Shown here piece after piece: positions 30,452 through 39,601 of a stretch of DNA of 64,000 nt; within the stretch, counting starts at the first letter, position 1; each line of letters starts with the position of its first letter. The DNA comes from Synergistaceae bacterium OttesenSCG-928-D05. GTDB lineage: Bacteria; Synergistota; Synergistia; Synergistales; Synergistaceae. Position numbers and translations under genes: made by a program. Location of the stretch: NCBI GenBank assembly GCA_030266985.1, contig JAJDJB010000003.1:26194-90193 (forward strand), written 5' to 3'. Below the pieces are notes generated by a model, which did no database searches, was not told the DNA's origin, and saw nothing but the letters and a program-made list of their open reading frames with translations.

Positions 30452-33313
30452 CTATTGCGTCCTTTCCTCAAGCTCTGCGAGTACTTCGCCGAGCGCTTTG
30501 ATCTGCTCTCCGTACGCAGCCCAGTCTCCCGTACGCTGCGCTCTCTGTGCAGAATCGTATAACGCCTGCGCCCGCTTTGCAAGCGCAGAAAGCTCTCCGT
30601 CTGCCGCGGATATGGCGGATTTTTCATCCTGAGTCAGCCTTGTTTCGCTTTTTTCTCCTCGCGCGGGCGGCGCTTCCTGGCCAAGGACCCTGCGTCCCAC
30701 AAGTTTTTCGAGCGCCTCGCCGAATGTTTCCGCCCATGCGATACGACCGCCGGTCGAGACGATCACGCGCTTGAGCTCCGGCAGTTCGCCGCGCTCCGCT
30801 TTCAGATAGAGCGGCTGCACGTAAAGCAGAGATTTCCCGACCGGAACGACCAAAAGATCGCCTCGAATGACATCCGAGCCGCGCTGCCCCCATAGCGAAA
30901 GCTGCGCAGATATTTCGGGATGCTGGTCGATCAGCGCTTCGATTTGCCCCGGGCCATAAATGAGTTTTTGTTTCGGGAATTCATAGACCAGAAGTTCGCC
31001 GTAGTTTTCAGGATCGCAGCGTCCTGCCATCCACCCGATCAAGTTATCGCGGCCAAGCGGCATGTAGGGAACGATAATGGCAAATTCCGGGTCTTCTTCT
31101 CCCCATAGTTTCATCGTCACGTAATTGGGCTGGATACGCCGCGTATGGTTTGCGGGCGTGACCTCCCATACGTCCTCGCGATTGTAATACGTATTCGGAT
31201 CCGTCATGTGGTACGTTCTAAAAATTTCCGTCTGTACCTCGAACAAATTCTCCGGATACCGCATGTGCTTCCAAAGATCAGGGGCCATTTCTTCACCGCT
31301 CACAAAAAGTTTCGGGAAAATTTTACGCCACGTCGCGACAAGCGGGTCTTTTTCATTCACAACATAATAGCGAATCTCGCCCGTGTACGCGTCGACAGTC
31401 GCCTTCACGCTGTTGCGAAGATAATTTATGCCGCTAAAGCGTCTAAGCGACTGGTCTGTCGATGTAAAAGGCTTCGAATACGGGTAGCGGTGCGACCACG
31501 TGAAGCAGTCCTGCGCCCAAAGAATGCGCCCGTTGTAAAGGATTGGATATGTGTCTTCATCCAGTATCAGGAAAGGCGCGATCTCGGCAATTGCACTGCG
31601 AATATCTCTATGATAAAGAATGCGGCTTTCTTCGTTCAGCGCGCCGGTGAAAAGGATCTCCGAATCGCGGTAACGCAGCGCAAAAAGCAGTCTTCGCCAC
31701 ATAGAGCCGATCGCAACGCCGCCGGTGCCTTCGTACGTCGTGCGTACGTTCGAATCCCCCATCGGATAGTCGAATTCCTTGACGCCCGTCTTTACGAGAA
31801 CATAGGAATCTTCTTTCGTACCATAATAAATCTCGGGGCGATCCAACTGGATATCCACGGTTGAGCGGGTCGGCAGGTCCTGCATGAAAAAGTTCGGCAG
31901 ACCGCCGGGCGCGACTTCGTTGACCGGATTCATCACGACCCCGTAACCATGCGTGAATTCAAGATGCGAGTTCACCCACGTCGGATTCTGTATCTGCGAG
32001 AGATCGAGCTCCCGCACGGAGAGCATGACCTGCCGGTTGCGCCCGTCCATCGTATAGCGGTCGATGAAAACATCCGGAAAATCATAATAAGTACGAATCG
32101 CCTGAAGCTGTTTGTACGTGCGCAGCAGCGGCTCGTAATCCCAAAGGCGGATATTTTGCACCGTCTCCTGTTCGAGAAGCAGGTCCTGCGCTGTGACGGT
32201 ATCTTCCGGCGTGACCGACACCGTAGTCACTTGATGAAGGCCATAGCCGCGCCTCGTATAATCTAGATGGTAGCCGATATACGGCCTCTCCAACCCAAAT
32301 TCGTTCGGCTTCACCCGATATTGCTGCACAACAGCGGGCACAAACGAACGCGCAACCCAACCCAGCACCAGCAAAACGCCAATGACAATCACAGAAATCT
32401 TCCACATTGGTTTGAAAAAATTCAAAAAGAGCAGCAGCGCAGCGGCAATCGCCGCAACTACTAAAATATTGAGCGCGGGAAGGAAGACGTGCATATCCGT
32501 GTAACCGGCTCCGAAGACGACGCCTGTCGCGGAGAAAGGCAACTGGAAGCGATCCAGCCAGTAGCCGAATCCCCAGAGCAGCAGAAGAAGGGCGCCAAGC
32601 AGCGTCAGGTGCAGCTTCGGCTTCGACTGTACGGTCAGGGAGCTGCCAACGAACAAGATCGATTTCGTTCTAAAGTAAATGAATAAAGAACCGAGCAGGG
32701 AAACGATCAGAATCCCGCGCAGCCAGGACTGCAGGAATTCCAGAAACGGGAGCTGAAAAACGTAGAAAGAGATATCCAGCCCGAAAAGCGGATCCGTTTC
32801 ACCAAAGGATGTGGGGTTCATAAACTTCAAGAAGGTACTCCAGGCACTCATCGTGCCCAGCGCATTAACGACCGCAATCAGAAACGCGGCGCCATAAATC
32901 ATCCGCCTCGCATACTTCCGGAATACCCGCTCCTCTTCTTCATAGACATACATGATGCTCCCATTTTTCAGTGCGAGCCTCCAGTTGAAAAGATAGGCAA
33001 AAAAAGCGGGAACGAGTGATACTGCAAACAGTTCCCATCGGGCCGTAAAGCGACGCCAGAAAACAGTTTCATAGCCGAGAGATTCGTACCAATAGAGGTC
33101 GGTCAGGAATTTCGCCAACCCCGGCAGCACGATCGCAAAAAGTATAAATAATGCAATAAGAATACCCCAAAGTTTTGAAATCTTTGGGAATCCCGGTGAT
33201 TTATGTGAGCCGTCCGAATCGTACGGGCGCTGCTGGTTTTCATTGTCTCCGGCCCCCGGATACCATTGCCGGTGCTGGCCTTTTAATTTTTCAAAAATCC
33301 CGATGATGTCCAT
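30452..33313 (-). CDS. UPF0182 family large membrane protein
   Basis: This 953-residue protein of the UPF0182 (COG1615) family has an N-terminal region of about seven membrane helices (about residues 45-350). 'LTDLYWYESLGYETVFWRRF' is a typical family segment. A very large extracytoplasmic domain (about 350-950) follows with 'RRGYGLHQVTTVSVTPEDTV', 'FTHGYGVVMNPVNEVAPGGL', 'LYHRDIRSAIAEIAPFL' and 'GPGQIEALIDQHPEISAQLS'. The last 100 residues are charged and helical. No biochemical role is established for the family. It heads a five-gene envelope operon. On the minus strand a TATAAT (33361-33356) lies about 45 bases before the ATG. Confidence 0.92.
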   Translation of the reverse strand: MDIIGIFEKLKGQHRQWYPGAGDNENQQRPYDSDGSHKSPGFPKISKLWGILIALFILFAIVLPGLAKFLTDLYWYESLGYETVFWRRFTARWELFAVSLVPAFFAYLFNWRLALKNGSIMYVYEEEERVFRKYARRMIYGAAFLIAVVNALGTMSAWSTFLKFMNPTSFGETDPLFGLDISFYVFQLPFLEFLQSWLRGILIVSLLGSLFIYFRTKSILFVGSSLTVQSKPKLHLTLLGALLLLLWGFGYWLDRFQLPFSATGVVFGAGYTDMHVFLPALNILVVAAIAAALLLFLNFFKPMWKISVIVIGVLLVLGWVARSFVPAVVQQYRVKPNEFGLERPYIGYHLDYTRRGYGLHQVTTVSVTPEDTVTAQDLLLEQETVQNIRLWDYEPLLRTYKQLQAIRTYYDFPDVFIDRYTMDGRNRQVMLSVRELDLSQIQNPTWVNSHLEFTHGYGVVMNPVNEVAPGGLPNFFMQDLPTRSTVDIQLDRPEIYYGTKEDSYVLVKTGVKEFDYPMGDSNVRTTYEGTGGVAIGSMWRRLLFALRYRDSEILFTGALNEESRILYHRDIRSAIAEIAPFLILDEDTYPILYNGRILWAQDCFTWSHRYPYSKPFTSTDQSLRRFSGINYLRNSVKATVDAYTGEIRYYVVNEKDPLVATWRKIFPKLFVSGEEMAPDLWKHMRYPENLFEVQTEIFRTYHMTDPNTYYNREDVWEVTPANHTRRIQPNYVTMKLWGEEDPEFAIIVPYMPLGRDNLIGWMAGRCDPENYGELLVYEFPKQKLIYGPGQIEALIDQHPEISAQLSLWGQRGSDVIRGDLLVVPVGKSLLYVQPLYLKAERGELPELKRVIVSTGGRIAWAETFGEALEKLVGRRVLGQEAPPARGEKSETRLTQDEKSAISAADGELSALAKRAQALYDSAQRAQRTGDWAAYGEQIKALGEVLAELEERTQ

Positions 33314-33546
33314 ATCATAATCAACCCCGTACTAATTACTATTGGCTATATTTTTATTATACCTTCTGGTGACGTATCCGGCATGCTTTAGAAAAGGAAT
33401 GCAAGAGCCGTCTATATAGAATGCAAAAAAACAGGGAGACGTCCTGAAGAAAATTTTGGTACGTTTTTCAACTATATTTTTTCGGCGCGTGTGCGCAGAA
33501 AGAGTATGAACTGATATGATTATTGCATGGTGGGGATATAAAAAAA
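33314..33546. other. divergent intergenic region before the polysaccharide locus
   Basis: This 233-base spacer separates the minus-strand UPF0182 operon and the plus-strand MurJ-like gene. It holds the minus-strand -10 at 33356-33361 and the plus-strand extended -10 at 33512-33520. A 78-residue open frame on the minus strand crosses both and I regard it as spurious. Confidence 0.5.
33512..33520 (+). promoter_or_regulatory. extended -10 promoter of the first MurJ-like gene
   Basis: TGATATGAT is an extended -10 element (TGn plus TATGAT), about 27 bases before the ATG. A weak TGCGCA lies at the -35 distance. Confidence 0.45.
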
Positions 33547-35091
33547 ATGAAAGCATCTGTAAAAACAATTTTCACCAAACTTATCGGCAAGCAGAGCGCA
33601 AGGAACGCGACTGTCCTCACGACGGGGCTTTCCTTGTTAAGTAAAGTTTTGGGCTGCGCGCGGACATGGCTGCTGGCATATTTGTTCGGGGCGACGGGCG
33701 TTGTGGACGCGTATTATATTGCGGCGGGCGCTGTTTCCCTGATCCCGCTTTCGCTGAATTCTACGATGGAATCGGCGCTTCTTCCCAACATGATACAAAA
33801 TGACAATGCCACAGCCAAAGATCTGTTTGCATATGCGTTTCGCATATTTTTTATTTTTTCTTTCGTTTTGATTCTTCTGATGTTTTTGTTCCCAACGCAA
33901 TGCATCAAACTTTTTGCGCCCACCCTTGATAACGAACGCGTAACCTATGCCGCTGATATGGTGAAATGGCTGCTGCCATATGCGTTTGCAACAGTTGCGA
34001 TTGGTCTTTTCAGAGCCTGGGGCGACTACCAAAACCGTTTCGCGGCCGTGGGCACGATTCTTGCCTCGACCAATATTTTCCTGATCGCCGCATTGCTCAT
34101 CCTCCATCCCATCATGGGAGACAAGGCAATCGCGGCCTTCCAAAGCGCCGCGTTTATACCGCTTGTGATTATCTTGCGATATGTTCTCCGGGATATTCCG
34201 TTGCAGCCCAGGCAAAAACTCCCGCAAACGCTGATCCGCAAGGCGTCGCTCGACATGCTGCTATGCATAACTGCTTCCTGCGCAGGTTTTTTGTATATCC
34301 TGGTCGACCGTTATTTCGCGTCTTCATTGCCAGAAGGAAATATATCCGCCATCAGCTACGCACACCTTATCTTCACCCAGCCTTTGTCCCTGACTGCCGC
34401 GGCTTTCTCAATTTATTTCGTACGCGCAAACGAAACGGTATCGTCATCAAAAAGCGAAAATCAGCGTCTGTTTTCCACCACATTATTCATGGCGTGGAGT
34501 TATTTCCTGCCCGCTGCCGCGCTTCTCTCTACCCTCGCCCGCCCTGTCGTCGCAATTCTGCTGGGGCATGGGGCCTTCGATGCGACAGCCGTCGCACTAA
34601 CATCCAAGTGTTTGGCGGTCATTGCGCTCGGTACGCCAATCTTCATCTGCAACAGCATCATCCACAAACACATCATCGCCATAGGCAAACTGAAAACGCT
34701 GGTCGCCTGGAACTACATCGGCATCCTAGGCAATATCATATTGAACGCTTTGCTTGTGAAACGATACGGCGCGCCAGGCCTGTGCGCCGCAACAGTAATT
34801 ATGTGGCATGTGACATCGCTCTGCCTCATCTTTATCTCGGGCGGGGAAATTCTGCTGCCGCTCTTAAAGGGACTTTTGCCGCAGTTTATCATTGTCCTTC
34901 TGTGGGCAGCGCCTCTGTATATAACGATGGGAAGCGGCACGTTCATCCCCCTGCTGGCGGGAATCGTTATCGGGCTCCTGCACTATCTGCTCTGCGACAG
35001 ATACGGCGTTTATGCAAAAATACCCGAGCGCTGGAGACCGACCGCCTTTTTAAAACTATTGGCATCGCAGGCAAAATTATTTTCGAAGTAA
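33547..35091 (+). CDS. MurJ/MviN-family flippase, copy 1
   Basis: This 514-residue polytopic protein has about 14 membrane helices. 'LSLLSKVLGCARTWLLAYLF' and 'VDAYYIAAGAVSLIPLSLNS' form the MviN entry, and 'KWLLPYAFATVAIGLFRAWG', 'ILLGHGAFDATAVALT' and 'LVKRYGAPGLCAATV' are conserved. The family flips lipid-linked precursors, classically lipid II, across the inner membrane. Here it opens a polysaccharide locus that also has a second copy 3.3 kb downstream and no Wzx, so it may flip undecaprenyl-PP-linked repeat units; a role as the lipid II flippase cannot be excluded. GGTGGGGA precedes the ATG. Confidence 0.87.
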   Translation: MKASVKTIFTKLIGKQSARNATVLTTGLSLLSKVLGCARTWLLAYLFGATGVVDAYYIAAGAVSLIPLSLNSTMESALLPNMIQNDNATAKDLFAYAFRIFFIFSFVLILLMFLFPTQCIKLFAPTLDNERVTYAADMVKWLLPYAFATVAIGLFRAWGDYQNRFAAVGTILASTNIFLIAALLILHPIMGDKAIAAFQSAAFIPLVIILRYVLRDIPLQPRQKLPQTLIRKASLDMLLCITASCAGFLYILVDRYFASSLPEGNISAISYAHLIFTQPLSLTAAAFSIYFVRANETVSSSKSENQRLFSTTLFMAWSYFLPAAALLSTLARPVVAILLGHGAFDATAVALTSKCLAVIALGTPIFICNSIIHKHIIAIGKLKTLVAWNYIGILGNIILNALLVKRYGAPGLCAATVIMWHVTSLCLIFISGGEILLPLLKGLLPQFIIVLLWAAPLYITMGSGTFIPLLAGIVIGLLHYLLCDRYGVYAKIPERWRPTAFLKLLASQAKLFSK

Positions 35092-35131
35092 CCGATCAGC
35101 AACGCATTCTATAATCACCGGAGAAATGCAT

Positions 35132-36274
35132 TTGAACAAAAAAATTGCTTTTTTCATATCGGCCTGGTATTTTGGCGGCGCGGAAAAAGTCGTGATTCGA
35201 CTCGCGAACCAATTCATAACAAAAGGTTATGACGTCTGTGTCGTTGTGTGCCACAAATCAGAGAACAGCGCCATGCCTGTGAACGAAGGCTATAAAAATG
35301 AATTGCACTCTGGCGTCGAATTTACCTTTCTGGACATCGAAGCGCCCGCCTTTATCAAAAGCACAAAATTACGTTTCTATATAGAAGTGCTCTTGAGAAT
35401 CCCGCATATCGCAAAATACATCATAAGAGAAAAGCCGTTCGCGATTTTCTCGAACAACATCGGCGCCAGCGCGATTATTGCCAATCTTTTTTCGCTTGGA
35501 AAAACGAAAATCATACCGGTCGAACATAATTCCTACACGATTCGAACTGGCAAAGCGAAAACCGCAATGCGCTTTTTTTATCCCTTTGCTTCCTCCATTG
35601 TGTGTGTGTCGAAAGACATGGAGAAAGAGCTCCGCGGACAAATGCCGTGTATCAAAGAAAAAATCATCTCCATTCCGAATCCTATAGATCTTGCGGAAAT
35701 CCATGGAAAGGCAACTCAACCCACGAGGCACCCCTGGCTGGAAGAACCGAAGACATTGCCAGTCTTTCTTGGAATCGGCAGGCTGCATCCGCAGAAAAAT
35801 TTTGAACTCCTGCTGCGCGCCTTTGCACTTGTTCGCGAACAGAGAGAGGGCAAGCTCATTATCGCCGGGATAGGCAAACAAGAGTCTTATTTAAAAAATT
35901 TGGCAATGGAATTGGGTATCGAGACGCATGTCGACTTTGTCGGTTTTCTGGAAAATCCTTATCCGTTCTTCAGAGAAGCCGACGTTTTCGTATTGTCATC
36001 GATTCACGAAGGTTTTGGACTCGTACTCGCCGAAGCTCTGGCCTGCGGCTGCCAAGTCGTTTCAACAGACTGCCCCGTCGGACCATCCGAAATACTAGAG
36101 AATGGGAAATACGGCTGGCTCATACCAATGAACAATCCGGCCGCCATGGCGAACGCCATGCTGGAAGCCATCGCTCATCCCAAAGCCAAAGAATTACTCT
36201 ATGAGAGGGGTCGTGATTTTTCAGACGACAGGACTGCGGAGAAGTATGCGGGGCTTTTGAGAAAAGCACGTTAA
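35132..36274 (+). CDS. glycosyltransferase family 4
   Basis: This 380-residue GT-B fold retaining glycosyltransferase has 'SAWYFGGAEKVVIRLANQF' at the N-terminus (acceptor side). The C-terminal nucleotide-sugar side has 'FLGIGRLHPQKNFELLLRAF' and the EX7E region 'IHEGFGLVLAEALACG'. It probably adds one sugar of the surface polysaccharide repeat on the cytoplasmic face. GGAGA lies seven bases before a TTG at 35132 and only one base after which an ATG (35126) occurs, so the TTG is preferred. It lies 40 bases after the MurJ-like gene and is probably cotranscribed. Donor and acceptor are unknown. Confidence 0.86.
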   Translation: MNKKIAFFISAWYFGGAEKVVIRLANQFITKGYDVCVVVCHKSENSAMPVNEGYKNELHSGVEFTFLDIEAPAFIKSTKLRFYIEVLLRIPHIAKYIIREKPFAIFSNNIGASAIIANLFSLGKTKIIPVEHNSYTIRTGKAKTAMRFFYPFASSIVCVSKDMEKELRGQMPCIKEKIISIPNPIDLAEIHGKATQPTRHPWLEEPKTLPVFLGIGRLHPQKNFELLLRAFALVREQREGKLIIAGIGKQESYLKNLAMELGIETHVDFVGFLENPYPFFREADVFVLSSIHEGFGLVLAEALACGCQVVSTDCPVGPSEILENGKYGWLIPMNNPAAMANAMLEAIAHPKAKELLYERGRDFSDDRTAEKYAGLLRKAR

Positions 36275-36354
36275 TGGCACGCTCTCTTCTACGTGAGCAA
36301 ATATATAAAACACACCGAAGTCATGTTAAAATGCTCTAAGAAAGCGAAACAAGA

Positions 36355-36852
36355 TTGGCAGGCGTTTTTTCGAATGAGTACAAAAGAAAAAAACTCAGAA
36401 AACTGGGAATTGATTTTGAAGTCACAGATTACAACGCTGTTTTCACCATCGAAGAAATGAAACAAATTCGTGAAATCAAAATTAAAGAGTTTTGCAAAAA
36501 CTTGTTCTTGCGCGACGACAGTGGGAAACGTCACTTCCTTGTAATCTTGCGTGAGGATAAGGTTGCAGATTTAAAAATGATTCGCGCTCAAATAGCTTCC
36601 TCGCGACTGGGTTTCGCCTACAAAGACCGCCTAATGAAACATCTGGGACTAACGAAGGGATCTGTTACTCCTTTTGGGCTATTGAACGACAACGATCTCG
36701 CCGTTGAAGTCCTAATCGACGCAGACTTACAGAGCAGGCCCAGATTGGGTTTTCACCTGAATGAGAATACTGCGACTGTTTGGTTATCGTTTGATGATTT
36801 GCTGGGATTCTTAGAATTTTGCGACAATCAGTTTGTGTACGTAAAACTATAA
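36355..36852 (+). CDS. ProX/PrdX-type prolyl-tRNA editing domain protein, apparent -1 frameshift
   Basis: The domain is a YbaK-fold 'prolyl-tRNA synthetase associated' protein, expected to deacylate mis-charged Ala- or Cys-tRNAPro. Signatures are 'LGIDFEVTDYNAVFTIEEMK', 'CKNLFLRDDSGKRHFLVIL', 'LMKHLGLTKGSVTPFGLLND' and 'LNENTATVWLSFDDLLGFLE'. In the main frame the only early start is a TTG (36355) without a good ribosome site, giving a strange first ten residues. In the neighbouring frame ATG 36374 reads MSTKEK. An A AAA AAC heptamer (36388-36394), in the right phase, would shift it by -1 into the main frame to give the normal family N-terminus MSTKEKKLRKLGIDFEV. It is either a programmed shift, a recent mutation or a base error. 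Its place between two flippase genes is odd. Confidence 0.75.
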   Translation: MAGVFSNEYKRKKLRKLGIDFEVTDYNAVFTIEEMKQIREIKIKEFCKNLFLRDDSGKRHFLVILREDKVADLKMIRAQIASSRLGFAYKDRLMKHLGLTKGSVTPFGLLNDNDLAVEVLIDADLQSRPRLGFHLNENTATVWLSFDDLLGFLEFCDNQFVYVKL

Positions 36853-36884
36853 TGGCACATCTTTGATTGAAGAAAGCTAAAATT

Positions 36885-38441
36885 ATGCTAACAACAAAAA
36901 TTAAAAATCTCTTTTCTTTTCTACTAGGCAAGCATAACGCTAGAAACGCCACTATAATTACAACTGGCCTTTCTCTTTTCAGCAGAGTTTTCGGCTATGC
37001 TAGAACGTTACTGATAGCATATCTGTTTGGGGCAACTGCATTTGTAGATGCGTACTATGTTGCTTTGGGCGCGGTTAGTTTTATACCTGGCATTTTAAGC
37101 TCCACAATTGAAACTGCAATCCTGCCAAATATGATCCAAAGCAACGAAGATGACGCAAGAAACCTATTCGGCTTGATTTTTCGTGCATTAGCTATCTTTA
37201 CTGTACTCCTTGCCGCGATTCTCCTCACTTTCCCAGAACCTTACATAAGGGTTTTTGCGCGCACATTCGATAGCACACGAATTGCATACGCTTCAGGCAT
37301 GGTCAAGTGGCTACTACCACTGGCAATCTCGACATTGGCAATAGCACTTTTCTCTGCTTGGGCAAATTACAAGAATTGTTTCGCGGTACCAAATACGATT
37401 ATGGCCTTTGCAAATATTCTATTAATCCCTATTTTGCTCATTCTCTATACGCTTATTGGAGATACTGCTTTGCCCGCGTTCCAGGGGCTTGGTTTTGCGT
37501 TGCTTGTTTTGGTTATGTGGTATACTTTACGGGATGCCCCTTTACAACCAAAGAAACCTCTCCCGCCAGAACTAATTCGTAAAGTTTCGGGGGAAGTATT
37601 GCTACGCATTCTAGCATCTGGCGCAACTTTTCTATATGTATTGATTGACCGATATTTTGCATCTTCGCTACCTACCGGTAACGTCGCTGCAATTAGCTAT
37701 GCAAATCTTTTGTTCGCGCAACCAACAGGACTCACTGCAGCTGCTTTTTCTATCTTCTTTGTCCGAGCCAACGAAAGAATCGCATTATCAGAGGACAGCA
37801 AGGAATTATTATTTACGACACTTTTTATGGCAGCTAGTTATTTTTTGCCGATGGCAATCCTACTGTCAATTCTATCTCGCCCTATTATTGTAATCCTTCT
37901 GGGGCATGGTGCGTTTGACACCCAGGCTGTTGCTTTGACATACCCATGTCTTGCTATTCTTGCCTTGGGCTTGCCGGTTTTCATCTGGAACATTTTTATC
38001 AACAAACATGCTATCGCGATGGGAAGATTGAAAATCATCGCGATTTGGGGTTACATTGGAGTTTGTGGCAATTTATTTCTGGACTGGCTCTTTGTAAAAC
38101 CATATGGAGCGCCAGGATTATGCGCTGCAACCATTATCATGTGGCATGTTTCGACTATTTGTCTTATGCTTTTTTTCTGCAAAGAGACCTTATGGCACCT
38201 TTTAAAAAGCCTCCTGCCACAAATCCTCGTTATAACGCTATGGGCAATTCCGCTTTGCTATGCCCTGCAGAACATGAACATTCTTTTATCACTAGCTATG
38301 GGTGCAGGCATTGGGGTCGTGCACTTCTTGCTGTGTGAAATAACAGGATTATTCCGCTTTATCCCAAGCAAATGGAGGCCCGTTGCGATAACCCTTCTGC
38401 TCATAAACAAACTATGCACAAGAAACAGGGCATACAAATGA
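36885..38441 (+). CDS. MurJ/MviN-family flippase, copy 2
   Basis: This 518-residue paralogue of the flippase at the start of the locus shares long stretches with it. 'LSLFSRVFGYARTLLIAYLF', 'VDAYYVALGAVSFIPGILSS', 'GMVKWLLPLAISTLAIALFS', 'ILLGHGAFDTQAVALTYP' and 'KPYGAPGLCAATIIMWHV' line up nearly residue for residue. About 14 membrane helices are expected. Base composition is more AT-rich than that of copy 1, so one of the two probably came by transfer or has drifted. It directly precedes the rhamnose operon. The ATG at 36885 has only a weak site (GAAGAAAG). Confidence 0.87.
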   Translation: MLTTKIKNLFSFLLGKHNARNATIITTGLSLFSRVFGYARTLLIAYLFGATAFVDAYYVALGAVSFIPGILSSTIETAILPNMIQSNEDDARNLFGLIFRALAIFTVLLAAILLTFPEPYIRVFARTFDSTRIAYASGMVKWLLPLAISTLAIALFSAWANYKNCFAVPNTIMAFANILLIPILLILYTLIGDTALPAFQGLGFALLVLVMWYTLRDAPLQPKKPLPPELIRKVSGEVLLRILASGATFLYVLIDRYFASSLPTGNVAAISYANLLFAQPTGLTAAAFSIFFVRANERIALSEDSKELLFTTLFMAASYFLPMAILLSILSRPIIVILLGHGAFDTQAVALTYPCLAILALGLPVFIWNIFINKHAIAMGRLKIIAIWGYIGVCGNLFLDWLFVKPYGAPGLCAATIIMWHVSTICLMLFFCKETLWHLLKSLLPQILVITLWAIPLCYALQNMNILLSLAMGAGIGVVHFLLCEITGLFRFIPSKWRPVAITLLLINKLCTRNRAYK

Positions 38442-38478
38442 CAGGATCCTTTGATTTTACAGTTTTTTCCTCTTTGAG

Positions 38479-38510
38479 ATGATACAATTACAGTGACTGT
38501 AACTCATCAT
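38479..38510. promoter_or_regulatory. palindrome upstream of the rhamnose operon
   Basis: TTACAGTGACTGTAA (38488-38502) is a perfect 7+1+7 palindrome, flanked by ATGAT and ATCAT that extend the dyad. It lies 31 bases before the rfbB ATG and could be an operator or a small terminator hairpin for the flippase gene. A repressor is not identified. Confidence 0.5.
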
Positions 38511-38533
38511 ACTTTAGAATTGATGTGCTTGTG

Positions 38534-39601
38534 ATGAAATGTAAAACATTTTTTATAACCGGAGCGGCAGGTTTCATTGGCAGCAATCTTGCACACTCCC
38601 TCGCTTCAAAAGGCAATACAGTCATTATCTATGATAAATTGACCTATGCGGGAAACCTCGCCTCTCTTGAGGGCGTACCCCCTGACAAGTTCATATTTGT
38701 TCATGGCGATATCTGCAACACTTCATTGGTATCAGAGACGCTGCATAATCATAAAGTAGATTCTGTCTTCCATCTTGCCGCAGAAAGCCATGTTGATCGT
38801 TCAATTGACGGCCCATCTGCCTTTATTGAGACAAACATTAATGGGACCTTCTCTCTGCTCTCCGCTTTCCGTGCGTACTATGAATCATTAGATGAAACAC
38901 GGAAACAAGATTTTCGTTTTCTGCACATATCAACTGACGAAGTATACGGAAGCCTCGGCGACGACGGTTACTTTACAGAAGATACTGCTTACGCTCCGAA
39001 TTCGCCATATTCGGCATCGAAAGCAGCATCGGACCACCTAGTCCGCGCTTGGTTTCATACATATGGCTTCCCAGTTTTGACTACGAACTGCTCAAATAAT
39101 TACGGGCCGCGCCAGTTTCCAGAGAAGCTCATCCCCCTCGTCATACACAACGCTTTGGCTGGGGAACCGCTCCCTATTTATGGCGATGGCAAAAACGTAC
39201 GTGACTGGCTGTACGTAGAAGACCACTGCTGTGCACTTCATACTGTAATGCAAAAGGGCGTCATTGGGGAAACATATAACATCGGCGGCAATTGTGAGCG
39301 CCAGAACATTCAAATCGTAAAAAGCATATGCTCTATTCTTGATAAAATGCGCCCAAAAGCGGATGGCTTTTCATACGAAAACCAGATAACATTTGTGAAA
39401 GATCGCCCTGGGCATGACCGCCGTTACGCGATAGACGCTTCGAAGATTAAGCGCGAACTTGGTTGGGAACCGCAGGAAACATTCGAGAGCGGCATTCATA
39501 AAACGGTGGAATGGTATCTGGACAATTCAAAATGGGTTGATGACATTTTAAACGGCAACTATCGTTGTGAACGCTTAGGACTTGGAGGAACGCAGGGATG
39601 A
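38534..39601 (+). CDS. rfbB: dTDP-glucose 4,6-dehydratase
   Basis: RfbB (RmlB) catalyses the second step of dTDP-L-rhamnose synthesis. The 355-residue SDR has the NAD-binding '[18 protein letters not shown]', '[20 protein letters not shown]', the catalytic 'STDEVYG' (Thr, Asp, Glu) and '[12 protein letters not shown]' (YxxxK). '[18 protein letters not shown]' follows. The start is the ATG at 38534. The rfbA ATG overlaps the stop by four bases. Family identity is clear and the complete rfbBACD set follows. Confidence 0.95.
   Translation: MKCKTFFITGAAGFIGSNLAHSLASKGNTVIIYDKLTYAGNLASLEGVPPDKFIFVHGDICNTSLVSETLHNHKVDSVFHLAAESHVDRSIDGPSAFIETNINGTFSLLSAFRAYYESLDETRKQDFRFLHISTDEVYGSLGDDGYFTEDTAYAPNSPYSASKAASDHLVRAWFHTYGFPVLTTNCSNNYGPRQFPEKLIPLVIHNALAGEPLPIYGDGKNVRDWLYVEDHCCALHTVMQKGVIGETYNIGGNCERQNIQIVKSICSILDKMRPKADGFSYENQITFVKDRPGHDRRYAIDASKIKRELGWEPQETFESGIHKTVEWYLDNSKWVDDILNGNYRCERLGLGGTQG

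Noticed and set aside
33332..33568. 78-residue minus-strand open frame before the first flippase gene
   Set aside because: It covers promoter elements of both neighbouring operons, shows no family motif and has no convincing ribosome site.
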